Assembly (NCBI GenBank): GCA_029379385.1
Contig: CM055617.1
Coordinates: forward strand, 18,042,710 to 18,106,709
DNA length: 64,000 nucleotides
Direction of reading: 5' to 3'
DNA from: Quillaja saponaria
Lineage: Eukaryota; Streptophyta; Magnoliopsida; Fabales; Quillajaceae
A program made the position numbers and the translations under genes. Below, piece after piece: positions 22,447-35,510 of the stretch. Below the pieces are notes generated by a model that saw only the letters and a list, made by a program, of their open reading frames with translations, did not search any database and had not been told where the DNA came from. The first letter of the stretch is position 1, and the number at the start of each line of letters is the position of its first letter.

Positions 22447-23331
22447 CAGTGGCGGAGCTAGACATTTACTCTTGAGTGGCTAACTAAAATTTTATATAAA
22501 CGTATTCAGCTCAATAATTGCAAACATTTTTTTTTCTCAATAACTTATAAGATATAATAAAAATTTATAAGATACAAAAGTTAAAAGACAAAAGTAAATA
22601 TCATTCAAATACACCTTGAGTTACTTAAATAAAATCTAAAATTGTGAATGACGCTCTTTCAAAGTAACAAATTAATATTGGTATTATTTTTTTTCCATAG
22701 TTAGTTATTTTAAACTATTAACAAAACCTAAATAAATAAAACATATTTAAAAATTAAAAGATAGAATATACTTACTTGTTACTAGTTCAATTCTTAAATT
22801 TTGCTAATCAGGCAAGCAAAAAAAAATTTATATTTTATATCACGGTTAGACACACTTAATTAATTGTCTTAAAAGTAAATTTTGAAATAATCAAATTATA
22901 TTAAATTTTTATATACTTTAGGTTTAACAATATAGTATTTAAAATAATGTTTTATCTTCTTTTAGGCAAAAATCTCTTCTCTCCTTTAAACCTAGACAAT
23001 GAACCCTGTCTAATGTAGGGAGAGCTTCACTCATAATTCTTTTTGGTAGCTAGTAGGGGCTACACAAATTACAGGTTGGAGACAACATAAACCCTAACTC
23101 AGTTTTTAAAAAGATTTCTATTGCCTATTAGGCTTTAAGTTTTAACCCATTAGTCTTGTAGTATAGAAAGTGAAAATGTTATTCAGTCGTTATTTTTGGA
23201 GGGACCAGGGTATTAAAGAAGAGAAAATAAAAAGCTAAAAATTAATTTTAAATTATAATATTAATATTAATATTAATAAAAAAAATTGGGGGGTCATGCC
23301 CCCCTCTGGTCCCTTAAAGGCTCATCCATTG
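22447..23331. mobile_element. hAT-like non-autonomous DNA transposon
   Basis: The left end is cagtggcggagctag. The right end, reverse-complemented, is caatggatgagcctt, with 9 of the first 12 bases matching. Flanking octamers tgtatgca (22439-22446) and tgtataca (23332-23339) differ at one base, which fits the 8-bp duplication of hAT transposases. The 885-bp interior is AT-rich and has no open frame. A GC-rich patch near the right end (ggggggtcatgcccccc) could form a small hairpin. Confidence 0.7.
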
Positions 23332-23524
23332 TGTATACATGACATTGTCTTGGAAATTTCATGAGGGTACACACTTGTCTCCAAGATATACTACCATGAG
23401 ATTTAACTATGAACTTAGAAATTTCAACTGTTGTAGAGCTTAGGGAAGTTCTTACTAACTACACAAGAAGGAGAAATCATCTCCAAGGAACACATGAGTG
23501 ATTGTAAATGAAAATTTAACATTT

Positions 23525-23596
23525 TAGATTCTAATCTCATTGATTTTGGAAATAAACTGTTAAATTCTAATCTCATTGATTTTGGAAATAAACTGT
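23525..23596. repeat. 36-bp tandem duplication
   Basis: Two units, 23525-23560 and 23561-23596, differ at a single base near the start. The core is attctaatctcattgatttt. Confidence 0.95.
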
Positions 23597-23815
23597 GTAC
23601 TTTGAAAATGGTTTACTTATGGCCAATACAATGAATACCCATTTCTACATATTTTTACTTTCATATTTTCAGGGTCGTAATTAGTACTACACTTGATGCA
23701 TGTCAATTAATTGCCATGCTTCTGAAACTAGTGAATTCCAAAAAGACTATTGAGCTTGGAGTTTTGACTAGATATTTTCTATTACTCACAGCTCTTTCAA
23801 TTCCGGACAATAATA

Positions 23816-26700
23816 TTATTACACGTGATATGATTAAAATATAACAGACTAATCTGAATTATAACTATCACCATTAAATATTCTATTAATATTATAACGA
23901 ACGTCATCATCATTCATTATTGTTAAAATAGATGTCATTACCAGTCTATTCTTATTGTAACAGACATTATTATTGTTGTAACAGATATTTTTGTAAGGAA
24001 ATTGATTATGCCGAGCATAGTGGAATTCTAAAAATTTTCAACATAACCAAATCCCTAAAATAATCTCAATGTTTATGAACCAATGTATTTTTTATTAATC
24101 TTATGAATAGAATATTACCTCTTGAAGCGATTAAGATAATCTTAACTTTTGATCTACAAGTTGTACAGGGTGTATAACCTCTAAGTGTATCCACGCCAAA
24201 TAACTTGATAAAGAACTCTGTGTTGGTTACCAAAAATCTCCTTGTGTGCTAGCACAAGTGATGAGATTTTCTCAAGTGTCACAAACACTCAGTTTGCCAA
24301 AAATTCTCTGTGATATTTGAATAACAGTTACGTTCGATACATATAGGTCTAATCTTGTTTAAGTATGATGTAACTGAACTCTAGATGATAAGATCAGATC
24401 TTATCTCTTAGATTTTTAGATAAAATAGGAAAATCCTAATAAAGTTAATCCTATTTTAAATTTCAAATATTATTTGTCTATAATTGCATGAAAGCCCAAA
24501 ACTTCTCTCAATCAAATTATATCCTTTTGTGTGTGATCCATTAGGATCATATTAAACTAGCAGTAGGCCACATTTACTTAATGTATTTTTCAATTGGATC
24601 CATATTTAATTAATTTGAATCAAAACTACTTTTTGGTTTACCCATTAATAAGATTGATGCCTAGTAGCATATGATAACTATCCAGATAATATAAATATAT
24701 TTGTGAACCTTTCCATTGTTAGTTACCATGCAATTCAATATTTCCATCATTCAATATTCTTTATTAAACTTAGAGTATGGATTAATGTCAAACCCTAAAT
24801 TATTTAATTTGATGTATCTATCAATAATTCACAACTCATATGGTGAAACCGAAATTCTCTAAGCTAGTTTCACAAGCAGCCTGGGTAGGGACTTTTTCAG
24901 TTATGTCTTAATTAGATAACATAAAACATTCTCTCTTTTTACTAATAGTAATAGATCTCTTATTGTGCACTCATATACTTTCATACATAGATAGTCATAC
25001 CCAATATCTATCTCTATATAATCCATGGTGAATTACATATAGATAGTATCAAAGCATGATAATCTATGTACAATATATCTATGATGCCTCAGGTCTAAAG
25101 ATCATTTGCACTACTACAATGAAGAACTCTCACTGAAAACTATGTAAAAGTCTATATGAGTGTTCTATAATCGAGTCAATTCAGTGAACTTGTTCTCTAG
25201 CAAGCACTTACATGTTTGTGATAGTGTCGACTACACAAGTGATCATGAGATCAATCACTCTCAATCATTTAAGCTAACATAACATGTACTAATCTAACTA
25301 GATCATTAATTCTCATTAATAATGATCCTATGATTAGAAATATTTAAGAACAAAGCTTAAGAAAATATATCTCATAAGCATGATCACAACATGGTTCTTA
25401 TTTTCATTGCTTTATATTCTATGGGATTTATCATGTTCTTACTAAAGAATTAACTAGTAATTAAAGTACATGATAAATACTAATACCATATAATAATAAA
25501 ACATATTCATTTCATTAATAATTGAATAAGACTATATTTACAAGTAATATACCATATACATCTAATGTCATTAGCTTGTAAGGCATACTACTAACAATAT
25601 CTCAAATATATTGCCTATATTGATTATTCTTTTCAGCAAGATTGCATCAAATACTTTCACATATACATATTTAATGAATTTGTTGTTGAGCTGCAGCTTT
25701 TTAGCTGCAATTATAAATATATTTCAAGAAAACTTTATTCATAAAGTTATTAGATCAAGATCACCCATCACCTTCAAACATGGAAGAGGCTATCACCCAC
25801 CATCATAACAGCTCAAAAGAGCTTATACACAGCTTTTTAGCTAATTATAGTCCTTAGGAGAGTGGCATCCAATATGTCCCCTATCGCGACTATAAAGGTC
25901 TAGAAAAATAATCTGACCCCAAGGATAAGCAATAAGTAGCTTTTCAACAAGACCCTTCGGATACTAAATCGCCAAAAGTACCAGGTTTTCACCTAACTTG
26001 GAAAGAGAGCTCGAAGAGATGACACAGAGCTAGAAAGCATATAGTCACACTTGGGTGGGCAACTAAAAGGTTGCACTAAGCAAAGCAACAAGATAAATCA
26101 AGTGGCTACGAAGCCAATACATCATCAACAATCTTAGGTTTTCACCCAAAATGCTACAACCTCAGCAAACAATCTCTGGTTTTCACCCATATTGCTCAAA
26201 GTAATGCATGATGTTTATTTCAATACAATTTAAATACAACTGCATAATAGTACACTATTAGTGGACAAAAATTCAGTATAAACTGCTATCATAAGAAGCT
26301 CGTACTTCTCAATTTGCACTAAAAAATGTAGAAGTAATAAGGTAGAGTAGTTATATGGTGGAGTGAAGCGGGGTAAGTTATAAGGTAGAATACAATATGT
26401 ACACATAACGTCAACATCAATGATAAAAATATCACACCAGCAGAGCATCACATTAGTGATAGCACCAAAAATTTTAGCATAAAAATTACACCCTGCAAAT
26501 AGGGAACATGACCAAGGTATATGGTCTACAAAATCTAGTTCAAGTCTCTATGTTCCTTAAACTCATTTTAGGAGTACTAGTGATAATACAAGATTCCACC
26601 AATCCAATAAAATTATTACATGTGGTATGTTTAAAGTATAACAGACTAATCCGAATTGTAACTACCATTATTAAATATCCTTTTAATATTTACAACTTTT
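23816..26700 (+). repeat. diverged direct repeat pair ~2.8 kb apart
   Basis: 23816-23900 and 26615-26700 share about 85 bp, including tataacagactaatc, then (g)aattgtaact-like sequence and attaaatat. It could be remnants of an LTR pair or of a dispersed repeat. No termini, primer site or coding domain lies between them. Confidence 0.4.
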
Positions 26701-29190
26701 CAACTAATTACTTTGATTAAACTGACTTTGGTATTAGAGTTTTCTCAGTTCCTAAGAACCACTTAAGAGTCACATAAAGGACACCTCAGATGGTGAAATC
26801 TTGACTTAACACTTATCCACCAAGTTTAAAAAACAACTCGATTGTGGAAGAACTTTGCTGGTGATTCTCTTATAAGCAATGGCTTCTATACATGTATTAT
26901 CTATTAAATTTTAAAAGTGAGGGTTTTGGATTTTAAGAGGAATCCATCACTGAACATCCAATAATGGAATTTCCCTTACTGTAGCCTTATTCATTATGAG
27001 CTTTTGTGGAAAATTCTTCACATATGATATGGATTAGCAAAGGACACTACTAAGCAAGGATGTTGTATGCTAGGCTCTTTTCTCTTTTTAATTTTAGGCT
27101 TCTGGTTTCATAGGATAGAATTTAGTGTTTGACTATTCCTCTCATTAGATTTTTTGTAAGATTTTTTCCTGATTCTGCTGTCCAGTGTCCGCCATAAACA
27201 CATTTCCTTATCACAAATTATTCCCTTCCTCTCCCATCCCCAAACACATCTTCTCACCCACTGTCATTTCTAATCCTCCTCTCCCCCAATAGTCTCTTGG
27301 CAAAAGAATCAATGGTAAGGATTTCATTTTTGTTCTTTTACTTTTCTTCCTAGAATCCTTCCTTTGAATCTTCATTTATAAATTTTGGTGAAATTTTGGA
27401 ATTTTAGTCAAAAAGGATTTTGTCTTTCGAGCATTAATTCTTCTTCAATGAGAGGGTAGAAGATAAGTAAAGAAAGGAAAAAATGATAAGGCAAATTTGA
27501 TAGAGATGGTTCTTTAAAATCAGTGGCAAAGGTGAGACATCATGTCTCTCTGTCACCTTCATGTCTCTCTGTCACCTCTGTCTTTCTCCTAGTTCTAAAA
27601 TAGTGCTTTTTTTAATCCTAATCGCATAAGACCAAATATGAAGGAATTGTGGAACTATTAGAGTTTTCAAAGATGCCTCAGTTATCATCTTAAGCTAAAA
27701 CTACAACTTGAAGGTCTTCAAGTAATTGATATTCTCTCAAAATTGTACTTGAATCTCTGTAAAACAAAGCTAAACCTATTATCGCTACATAATTTTTTAT
27801 TATCTTTTACTTGGCATACATAGATCATTGCAAAAAATGAAGATTATTGTTAAAGACTGTAAATGTAAATCATTCATTTTGAATGCACATGAATGAGAAA
27901 AATATAGGAGCTTTTGTTATTAGATTTTGAGGTTTTGTTAGGTGACACTCTTATTTACTATTTACTCATTTTTGTGCTATTTTTTACTAGTGAAAAAAAT
28001 ATGAAATTGGGAACATGTTGATGTTAAAAGTTGTATGTAGATTTATGCAGTAAATAAAGATTGATGAAATCTTAAAACAGTTTTGGAAGTTTTAGGTAAA
28101 TTTATTTTACTTAAGCCAACTGAACATTTTTCTTTTTATGTTACTATTAAATTTGGGACTTTATTTCTATGCTAATATATCTATTAAATCAATGCAAATA
28201 ATCTACACCTTTCAAATAATGAAAAGACCATCTTGTTGTTGAATCAAATCCTATTCCCTAATTTTATACAGAGTTTAATTGTTTTAGTTAATATCCCAAA
28301 TATTAAGTTTTCTTTTTGTCTTTCTACTTATTTGTAGTTCATAATTTCAATAATTTAACTTATTTTTGGTAACTAGGTGAGTGATAAAGGGTAGGTGTAA
28401 ACAGTTTACTTACATATTTAGTAGAATGGGGAAGGAAAACCTAGAGAAAAACGTCAAACCATTGAATTATAATGTTTTCCATGAGATGCTCTTGATATAT
28501 CGTCATTCATCTTTTATGAAGCTTTTTTATAGATAATTCGAGGGACAGAAGAGAGAATATCATATATGCACTCTAAAATCAAGGATGAAAGTGAGACACA
28601 TTGGACAAAGGTTAGGTGCATGAGGATCAGAGAAGACGATCCCTACATCTGCAAGGATTTTGGCATAAGAAACTCATGACAAAGGTTAAAGGTTCCATTG
28701 TCTTTTCTTTTTTTTTTTTTTTGAATCATATTTTTCAATTCCAACTTCCAAAAAAAGAAATTTGTAGCATTTGAAAGGTCTACTTGCTCTCTCGAGAATG
28801 TTTTGATTTGATTTTTTTATTTTTTTTCAAAATTCAAAGCAACTTTTGGAATGAGTTCTAATAGAGGAAAAAGTACACAAAAACAGGTCCCACCTTATGA
28901 AAACAAAAGGAACACAAATTGAAGTGAAGAAGGACACATCTAATTTTGGTAATTGTACAATTTGCTTTTTCTCTTATTAATCTATGAAATTCCTAATCTT
29001 TCTAGAAAATAATATTCTTAAACATATTCTGTCTTTTTGGATTCTGATTTTCTGGCAATTTACTCATCGTGCATATGTCTTCCTACTTGAATGATCTTAT
29101 TTGCAATGTTTATGCAGTTAGATTTTCATTAATCCTACATTTATTTCTCAAAACTTCTTGTCTAACATATGAATTATTTAATGTTATAAT

Positions 29191-29237
29191 TTTCTTCTTC
29201 TTCTTCTTCTTCTTCTTCTTTTTTTTTTTTTTTTTTT
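29191..29237 (+). repeat. (ttc)n microsatellite with T17 tail
   Basis: About ten ttc units followed by seventeen T. It produces a spurious Phe-rich open frame. Confidence 0.95.
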
Positions 29238-29444
29238 GTGTGCTGCTGAAAGGTAATTTGTTGTGATGATTTGAACTTGCTTGATTGTTTCTTTCTTTTG
29301 TTGCTTTTATGGCTTACATGAATGAATTTCATGATTTGCTTACATTTGATGTCTTTAAGATTGGTTTCAACTAGAAAAATGCTTGCTTGAATAAATGTTC
29401 ATCGCTTCCATTTAATTATTTTATTGTCATTTTTTCTATTTGTC

Positions 29445-29468
29445 TTTTTTTTTTTTTTTTTTTTTTTT
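29445..29468 (+). repeat. T24 homopolymer
   Basis: Uninterrupted run of 24 T; the Phe-rich frame around it is an artefact. Confidence 0.95.
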
Positions 29469-32400
29469 GCTTGAAATATAATTTTGTTTTTATACTTTAT
29501 ATTTTTTTATTATTTTTTTCTTTTACTACTTTATGGCTTGCTGCAACTCAGTTTGTAATTATAAGTATGATTATTGTAGCCTCAAACATTTTTAGTTTCT
29601 ATAGGTAGCTGGAAAGGTTCTGGTTGTATTGTAAGACAAAGCATAAATCTAATAGCATAATTACCAGCTTTGCTTCTATATTAGGGAATAAGGATTTTTT
29701 TGAATAATTTTCTTATATTTTTGTAACAGAATTTGGTTGAATGAATTGTCTAAGTGAGGAAACAATTTAAGTCATATTATCAGTGCCTTCCCACTTATAT
29801 GTGTCTGCAATCTGCATGGCTTACCTTGTTACAAGTGGAAATAAGCTAAATGATTTTATTTTCTATATTATCATTTGTTTTGTTGTTAAATTTGGTTTCT
29901 TTCCTTTAAATTTCATCCAAAACATTCTATCAGGTTCATTAACCATAACAATAACTTTGAAGTTTTGTCTTCAAGCTACGGAACAACAAGCACAACTTTG
30001 ATAAGTTCATTCTCTATTGTATTGGGACTTAGTAATTTTAGTGAGTCTATATCTCTTTAATTAAAACTACATTAGTTCGTATTTTTCTATATTGGGATTA
30101 CGTGGCAAAATTGTTAACCATATTGCAGTCTAATGTAATTGCCTGTGTATTATAGTTGTTATCTTGCTTACTTTATCATATGGTTATAATAGGAACAAGG
30201 TCTTAGGTACCAATTATTTCTCTAATATTCTAGATATTGTAGTTTCATATTATAATTTTTACGCATGCCTAAATGTTCATCCAATAGAATTTTGGTTGTC
30301 CTCGATTCTCTTTTTAATGTTATACTACTAGGGAAATAAGAGTCGGTTTGATGATTTTTGTTTTCTTGGGAGTGGTGGCTATGAATTATTTCAATTGGTA
30401 AGATGTGACATGGCCTCCATATCCTCTCACATTAGGTAATGTTGAATCCTAATTGAGATAATTTTCAACTTTTAACTCACCTGATGTCAATATAATTCCC
30501 AAACAAATCCACTCCATTTTTTTAAGGAAAGATCAACAAATACATATTTTATCATGAAACATTTATACTTTGGTTATAATGTATATGCTACATGTATCTG
30601 TCACTGGTGGTCAATTTACATTTAAATGAATCTTTCATCTAGAGCTTTGACATTTTAAAATGGTCTTCGAAAATTTTTCTATCATTTTTATGTCATTTTG
30701 TTGTATAGTTATTCTGGCTCACTAACATGTTTGTTGTTTTGTGAAGGTAATAACAATTTTGAAGATGAGATTGAGTATTGAATGTCAAATTATATGCATA
30801 GTATTATGCTAAGTAGCTTGAGGATTCATCCTATTGAATTTATATAGTTTCTTCTGGACTGACTGTTTCAACATATTTGATTTGTATTTTCATGATCTTC
30901 TATTTCATTCTCTATGTATAAAATTGTAAAAGATTTTTTGCTTCTTAAAAAACTATTTAGTTTTATTCATTAATATGTTTTTAATTATTGCACTTTCTTT
31001 AAAGATGAGCAAAACATAGATAAGTGGTACTTTAAAGAAATAGTATCATTGTTTTGTTATACCTTGATAATTTATTGAATAGAGGCTTAATAGTCTTTTA
31101 GCAAGATGATTTCAAGCTTAAACAAGTCTCATTTAAATAGTAGATACTACCATTTTGTCTTCCATGATTTTTGAGTTTAGACCTCCACTAAGAACATTAT
31201 ATTCATGGTTTATTTCATAATTACTTTACCAAATCTAACCATTTATTTTTACTGCATATGTAATAACCCTTGACACATGCTTTAGAACAATGGAAGCCAA
31301 TAGGGAGATGGAGAAGAACTACTTACTCTTTTCTATCAACATCATATTCAGATATCGCAATAGATGATAATATTTCTAAAGTATATTTGAAACCCGTTTG
31401 ATTAAAAAGTTTTGTACAATTCATTTATATTTGCATCATAACTTGATCAGAATGTAAAAACTTTAAAATACGGCTGTGTATCAAAAATTCCAAGCTTCAA
31501 AGTTCAAATTTAGCTTTTGAAAATGCAAAATCTTAATTTGATCACATATGTAATAGTGTTCAAATTTGAATGATATCTTGAACTATAAATTGTATAATGA
31601 GTCTTTATTTAGCACTTTTATAAAAAAATAATCATAGATATTGTACTACTTATTTCCCTTGCTTTACATGATTTCCTTAGTTTTTTGTCCACCAATTTTG
31701 TAAAACTCAACTGAGTAGGGTTCCATAACAATATTTATATTACATTGAGAAATATCTGAAATAGTACTGGTCATGGATTGAATATTTAGTATGGTTTAGA
31801 GTAGCATCACAGAGCTACTCAATGCCTAAGTCTTAGCTTTTAATCCAAGGCTTAGGAACACTTAGATGGTTTTATAAACATTTTCCTTCTCAGTAAACCA
31901 TGCTCCTCGGTTGACAACTTTAAATTTTAAAAATATGGGTTGCTTATTCAGAATTTTCTTTTTCTTTCTTTCCCCTTTGTTTCACCATGAAAACTATGCT
32001 TCACCTGGACTTAATTCTTGAACACTAGGCTAGTCATACTTGTTAGATGTGAACATGACATTTTTTTTGTTGCTTAAAACAATTTTGGTGAAGGCTGTCG
32101 TACTTGACATTTTCTAAAATTTCCCCTCTTTCTTTTCTTTTTTTTTTTTTATGTGTGATGAAGTAAATATTTTCTTGCAGAAAGGTCCAGATTGTTTCAA
32201 GACTACAGTCATTGATAGCACCTTCATGGAATTTCACACTCTCAGGATGCCACGACCCAAATATAACCCATGACTAGTGCAAGAACTAAGGCAAGTTGAG
32301 ACTCATCTTGGTCCAAGTTAGCCTCAAGTCAAAATCAAAGAAAATGAGAACTTGATAAATGAGTTGTGATATACAATAATTGAACAACTTTCCAGAATCT

Positions 32401-33110
32401 ATTGTAACTACGGAACAACACTTTAAGAATACCAAATACCAAATTCTAGTGGAGAACAAATGCTAGCACTTCCAAGACTCCAAATGGTGACACGGTTAAA
32501 CAAGTATCGCAAAACTAGAAAATAAGAGTAGAATAAGCTTCAACAAGCTCAATGAGTTGGCAAATACAACATATGCACAAGGACAAGAATAGACATATGC
32601 ATGATTTTTTTTATTTTATATATGCATGCATTATTTCACAAAGTTTACATTTCATAAAACTTTCACACACAAAATAATTACTTTCAATTCACAAGAATTA
32701 TTTTCAAAAAATACAATCGTTTAAATTTTAAATAAATTTTAGTTTAACAAAAGTTAGTCTCATAGCATGTTCATAAAAGTTTAAGAGAATATTTTTTTAG
32801 AAATTCCTAGTGTGGTGCCATGAGTACTAAACCCCAAGATGTCACTCAAATCCTCAGTTGACCTATTAAACTCCTAATGGAAACAAATTATTACTTCAAC
32901 CAACTAATCGATTTAACCATAAAGAATTGAAGAAATCTCAAAAGAATCTAACTAAAACTTGACACCAACTACTAGATAACTTACCGACATCACCAAAAGA
33001 AAGATATTAAAATTCAAAGGATTCCTAAACAAAACCTAAGAACAATAAACTATACAATCTTCGACTTAACACCTAAAACATTACCTTTCTCATTTACAAA
33101 ACTTTCACCT

Positions 33111-34130
33111 TTATAAACATTTCCTAAAATTGCACTCCATATACTCGATTTTTGTCCTACTCAACCTAAGACCTTTAGATTCTAACCTGTTCCTCCACAC
33201 TTCTAATTTAGAATTCAAACCTTCTCTAGTTTCGTCTACTAACACAATATCATTAGCAAACAACATGCACCATAGAGCCCTATCTTGAATATTATAAGTA
33301 AGTTCATCAATGACTAAAGCAAATAGGTATGGGCTTAAAGATGAACCTTGTTGAACTCCTATCATAATCGGGAACTCTCTAGTCATACCATTTACGGTCT
33401 GCACCCTAGTCATTATTCCCTCATACATATCTTTAATAACTTCTACATATTTAGTTGAGACCTTCTTCTTGCCATCATAAGACTTGTCTTGGAACTCTAT
33501 CATAAGCTTTTTATAAATCAATAAAGGCCATGTGAAGATCCTTTTTCTTTTCTCTATAGTTTTCTATTAATCTCCTAAGTAAGAAAATAGCTTCCATTGT
33601 AGATCTTCCCAGCATAAAGCCAAATTATTCTCAGAAACTAGAGTCTCATTCCTAAGCCTACGCTTAATTATTATCTCTCATAGCTTCATTATATGACTTA
33701 TAAGTTGTATTCCTCGATAATTAGTATAACTTTGAATGTCTCATTTATTCTTATAAACAGGGATCAACGTACTCTTCTTCCATTCATCAAGAATTTTCTT
33801 GGTTACTAGAATCTTGTTAAAAAGATTTGTAAGCTAAGTTACGCCAATATCTCCTAGGCATCTCCAAACATCTATTGGTATATTATCTAGGCCTATTGCC
33901 TTACCATTCTTTATCTTATGAATAGCTTCTTTAACCTTCTGTGTTCTAATCCGACAAACAAATTGGCAATTCATATCATCGAAGGCATCACCTAGTTCCA
34001 CAATATCACCCCTTGAATCTCTATTAAATAAAGTCTCGAAGTAAGTATGTCATCTCTCATTAATCTCGTCTTCCTTAACTAAAACCCTATCAGCCTCATC
34101 CTTAATGCACTTAATACGATTTAAGTCTCT
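33111..34130 (-). pseudogene. RTE reverse transcriptase
   Basis: The minus strand reads EAIHKIKNGKAIGLDNIPID near 33930-33870, then STLIPVYKNK and SYTNYRGIQLISH. Motif A follows near 33500, AFIDL-stop-KAYDRVP, where a glutamine codon has become TAA. The open frame at 33521-33111 includes [20 protein letters not shown]. The catalytic box normally (F/Y)ADD reads FANDIVL, so one catalytic aspartate is lost. It then runs [20 protein letters not shown] and stops. The domain would copy the LINE RNA at the nick. Confidence 0.9.
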
Positions 34131-34211
34131 AGTTCGTCATTTCCTTTGTTTGGCAATCTTATAAATATCCTTCTCTCCATCCTTTGTCTTTAACTTTTGG
34201 TAAAGTCCTTT

Positions 34212-34445
34212 TCAAGCCTTTCCTCTAGCTTCCTTAACCACTTTCTTAGCATATTTTCTAGCTTGTCTAAAACATTTATAATTAACTTCATTTCTACACT
34301 TGTGTAATCTTTTATAACAATCTTTTTTAACTTGAATAGCTTGTTGAACTTCTTCATTCCACCACCATGTTTTCTTAGTTGAAGGTCTACATCCTCTACT
34401 TTCTCCTAACACCTTTTTAGTCGTATTCCTGATATAACTCACCAT
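34212..34445 (-). pseudogene. RTE linker between nuclease and RT
   Basis: An open stretch with KTWWWNEEVQQAIQVKKDCY followed by a very basic helix-like region (FRQARKYAKKVVKEARGKA). The WWN(E/D)EV motif marks the connector in RTE and L1 proteins. No catalytic function is assigned. Confidence 0.8.
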
Positions 34446-34488
34446 CTTATCCTAAATAATATTAGACTCGCCCTCCACCATCCATGGA

Positions 34489-35330
34489 TCACCTTGTAAC
34501 ATTTTTTTCTTTAAAATTAGCCATCTTTTTTCCATTCAAATTCCACCATCTAGTCCTACTACACCTATTACTTCTATGCTTTTGCTTCCAATTGCTTAAC
34601 ACTAACATCACAACCATAAGTTTGTGTTGTGACATTAAACACTCGCTGGGTAAAACTTTACAATCCTTATATACCACTCTATCAATCATCCTAATCAAAA
34701 TAAAATCTATTTGGCTCTTACAAGGTCTGCTACTAACGGTGACTAAATACGACTTTTGTTTCTTAAAGAATGTGTTAGCTAAAATCAAGTTGTACGCAAC
34801 CACAAAATCTAAAATAAACTTTTTACCCTCATTCCTATCTCCATAACCAAAATCCCCATGACCTCTCTCAAAACCCTCTTTAGTACTTCTAACATAATCG
34901 TTCAAATCTCCACTAATAAATAGTTTCTCTCCCAAAGGTACTCTTTGGACTATCTCATCTAAATTATCCTAAAAAACTTTCTTCGTAACTTCTTCTAGAC
35001 CTATTTGTGGAGCATAAGCACTAATGATATTGAAGGTCTCCTCGTCTATCATCAATTTCACTAAAATTATTCTATCACCTTTTCGCTTAACTTCTACAAC
35101 CTCATCTTTTAAATTTTCATCTATAATAATTGCCACTCCATTCCTATTCCTATTCCTATACATACCGATATACCACATCTTGCAAACCTGTTCTCTCTAT
35201 CTCTCTAGCTTTTTCTCTCACACACTTAGATTATCGCTAGCAAGCGATATTAATCCTCCTTCTACTCATAGTATCAACAAGCTCTCTCAATTTACCAGTA
35301 AGGGTCTCTAAGTTCTAAGTAGCTATGCGA
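34489..35330 (-). pseudogene. RTE endonuclease domain
   Basis: Apurinic-type endonuclease in pieces. The N-terminal motif TLTGKLRELVDTMSRRRINI is near 35220-35310. RNRNGVAIIIDENL follows at 35150-35080, then NIISAYAPQ near 35020. A second open block (34935-34489) carries the ISGDLNDYV active-site motif, RNEGKKFILDFV, IDFILIR and SQHKLMVVMLV, matching the order in RTE elements. The enzyme would nick target DNA to start reverse transcription. Confidence 0.85.
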
Positions 35331-35510
35331 ATCTTGTCCTAGACTAGCTTCTTTACCAGTACCCTCCCTTGATGCGTGAACCCTTACTCATTTTGCACCA
35401 CACCCGGGCGCTAGTATGGCACCCCACTAAGGATATGACGACCCAATCCTTGCTCATCCTATACCTATATATAACATATAATATTGATAACTAAATTTTG
35501 GGGTGCTACA

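Larger units (their letters stand above)
23597..32247. other. long gene-poor interval
   Basis: No host gene, LTR pair or transposase can be supported. A diverged direct repeat of about 85 bp is shared by 23816-23900 and 26615-26700 (core tataacagactaat). A pyrimidine-rich stretch at 27190-27320 ending at ATG|GTAAG could be a 5' UTR and first-exon edge, but no protein is recognisable downstream. A 19-bp tandem duplication sits at 27541-27578. Microsatellites occur at 29191-29237 and 29445-29468. Confidence 0.4.
33091..35420 (-). mobile_element. RTE-clade LINE, inactive
   Basis: A non-LTR retrotransposon reading on the minus strand: endonuclease first, then reverse transcriptase, no gag-like ORF1. 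The [10 protein letters not shown]...DIVLVDETR motifs and the [10 protein letters not shown] end are characteristic of plant RTE elements. The 5' part from about 35420 contains the GC-rich cgcccgggtgtgg leader. The 3' quarter of the ORF and its UTR are missing beyond about 33091, so the copy is truncated at the end that should prime insertion. Stops and frameshifts abound. Confidence 0.85.
32248..35510 (-). mobile_element. probable solo gypsy LTR split by a LINE
   Basis: On the minus strand the block begins TGTAGCACCCCAAAATT at 35510 and ends GGGTCGTGGCA at 32248, termini typical of plant gypsy LTRs. No primer site, purine tract or pol domain of its own is seen, so it would be a solo LTR left by recombination. 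The RTE LINE lies inside. Flanking 5-mers cagga and tggga differ at two positions, so any target duplication has decayed. The outer parts (32248-33090 and about 35420-35510) contain no coding sequence. The pairing of the two ends is inference. Confidence 0.45.

Noticed and set aside
29069..29608. Two Phe-rich open frames
   Set aside because: They are created by a (ttc)n/T17 microsatellite and a T24 run, with no conserved residues.
34484..35311. Plus-strand open frames of 120 and 95 codons
   Set aside because: They are antisense to the RTE endonuclease, whose motifs are clear on the minus strand.
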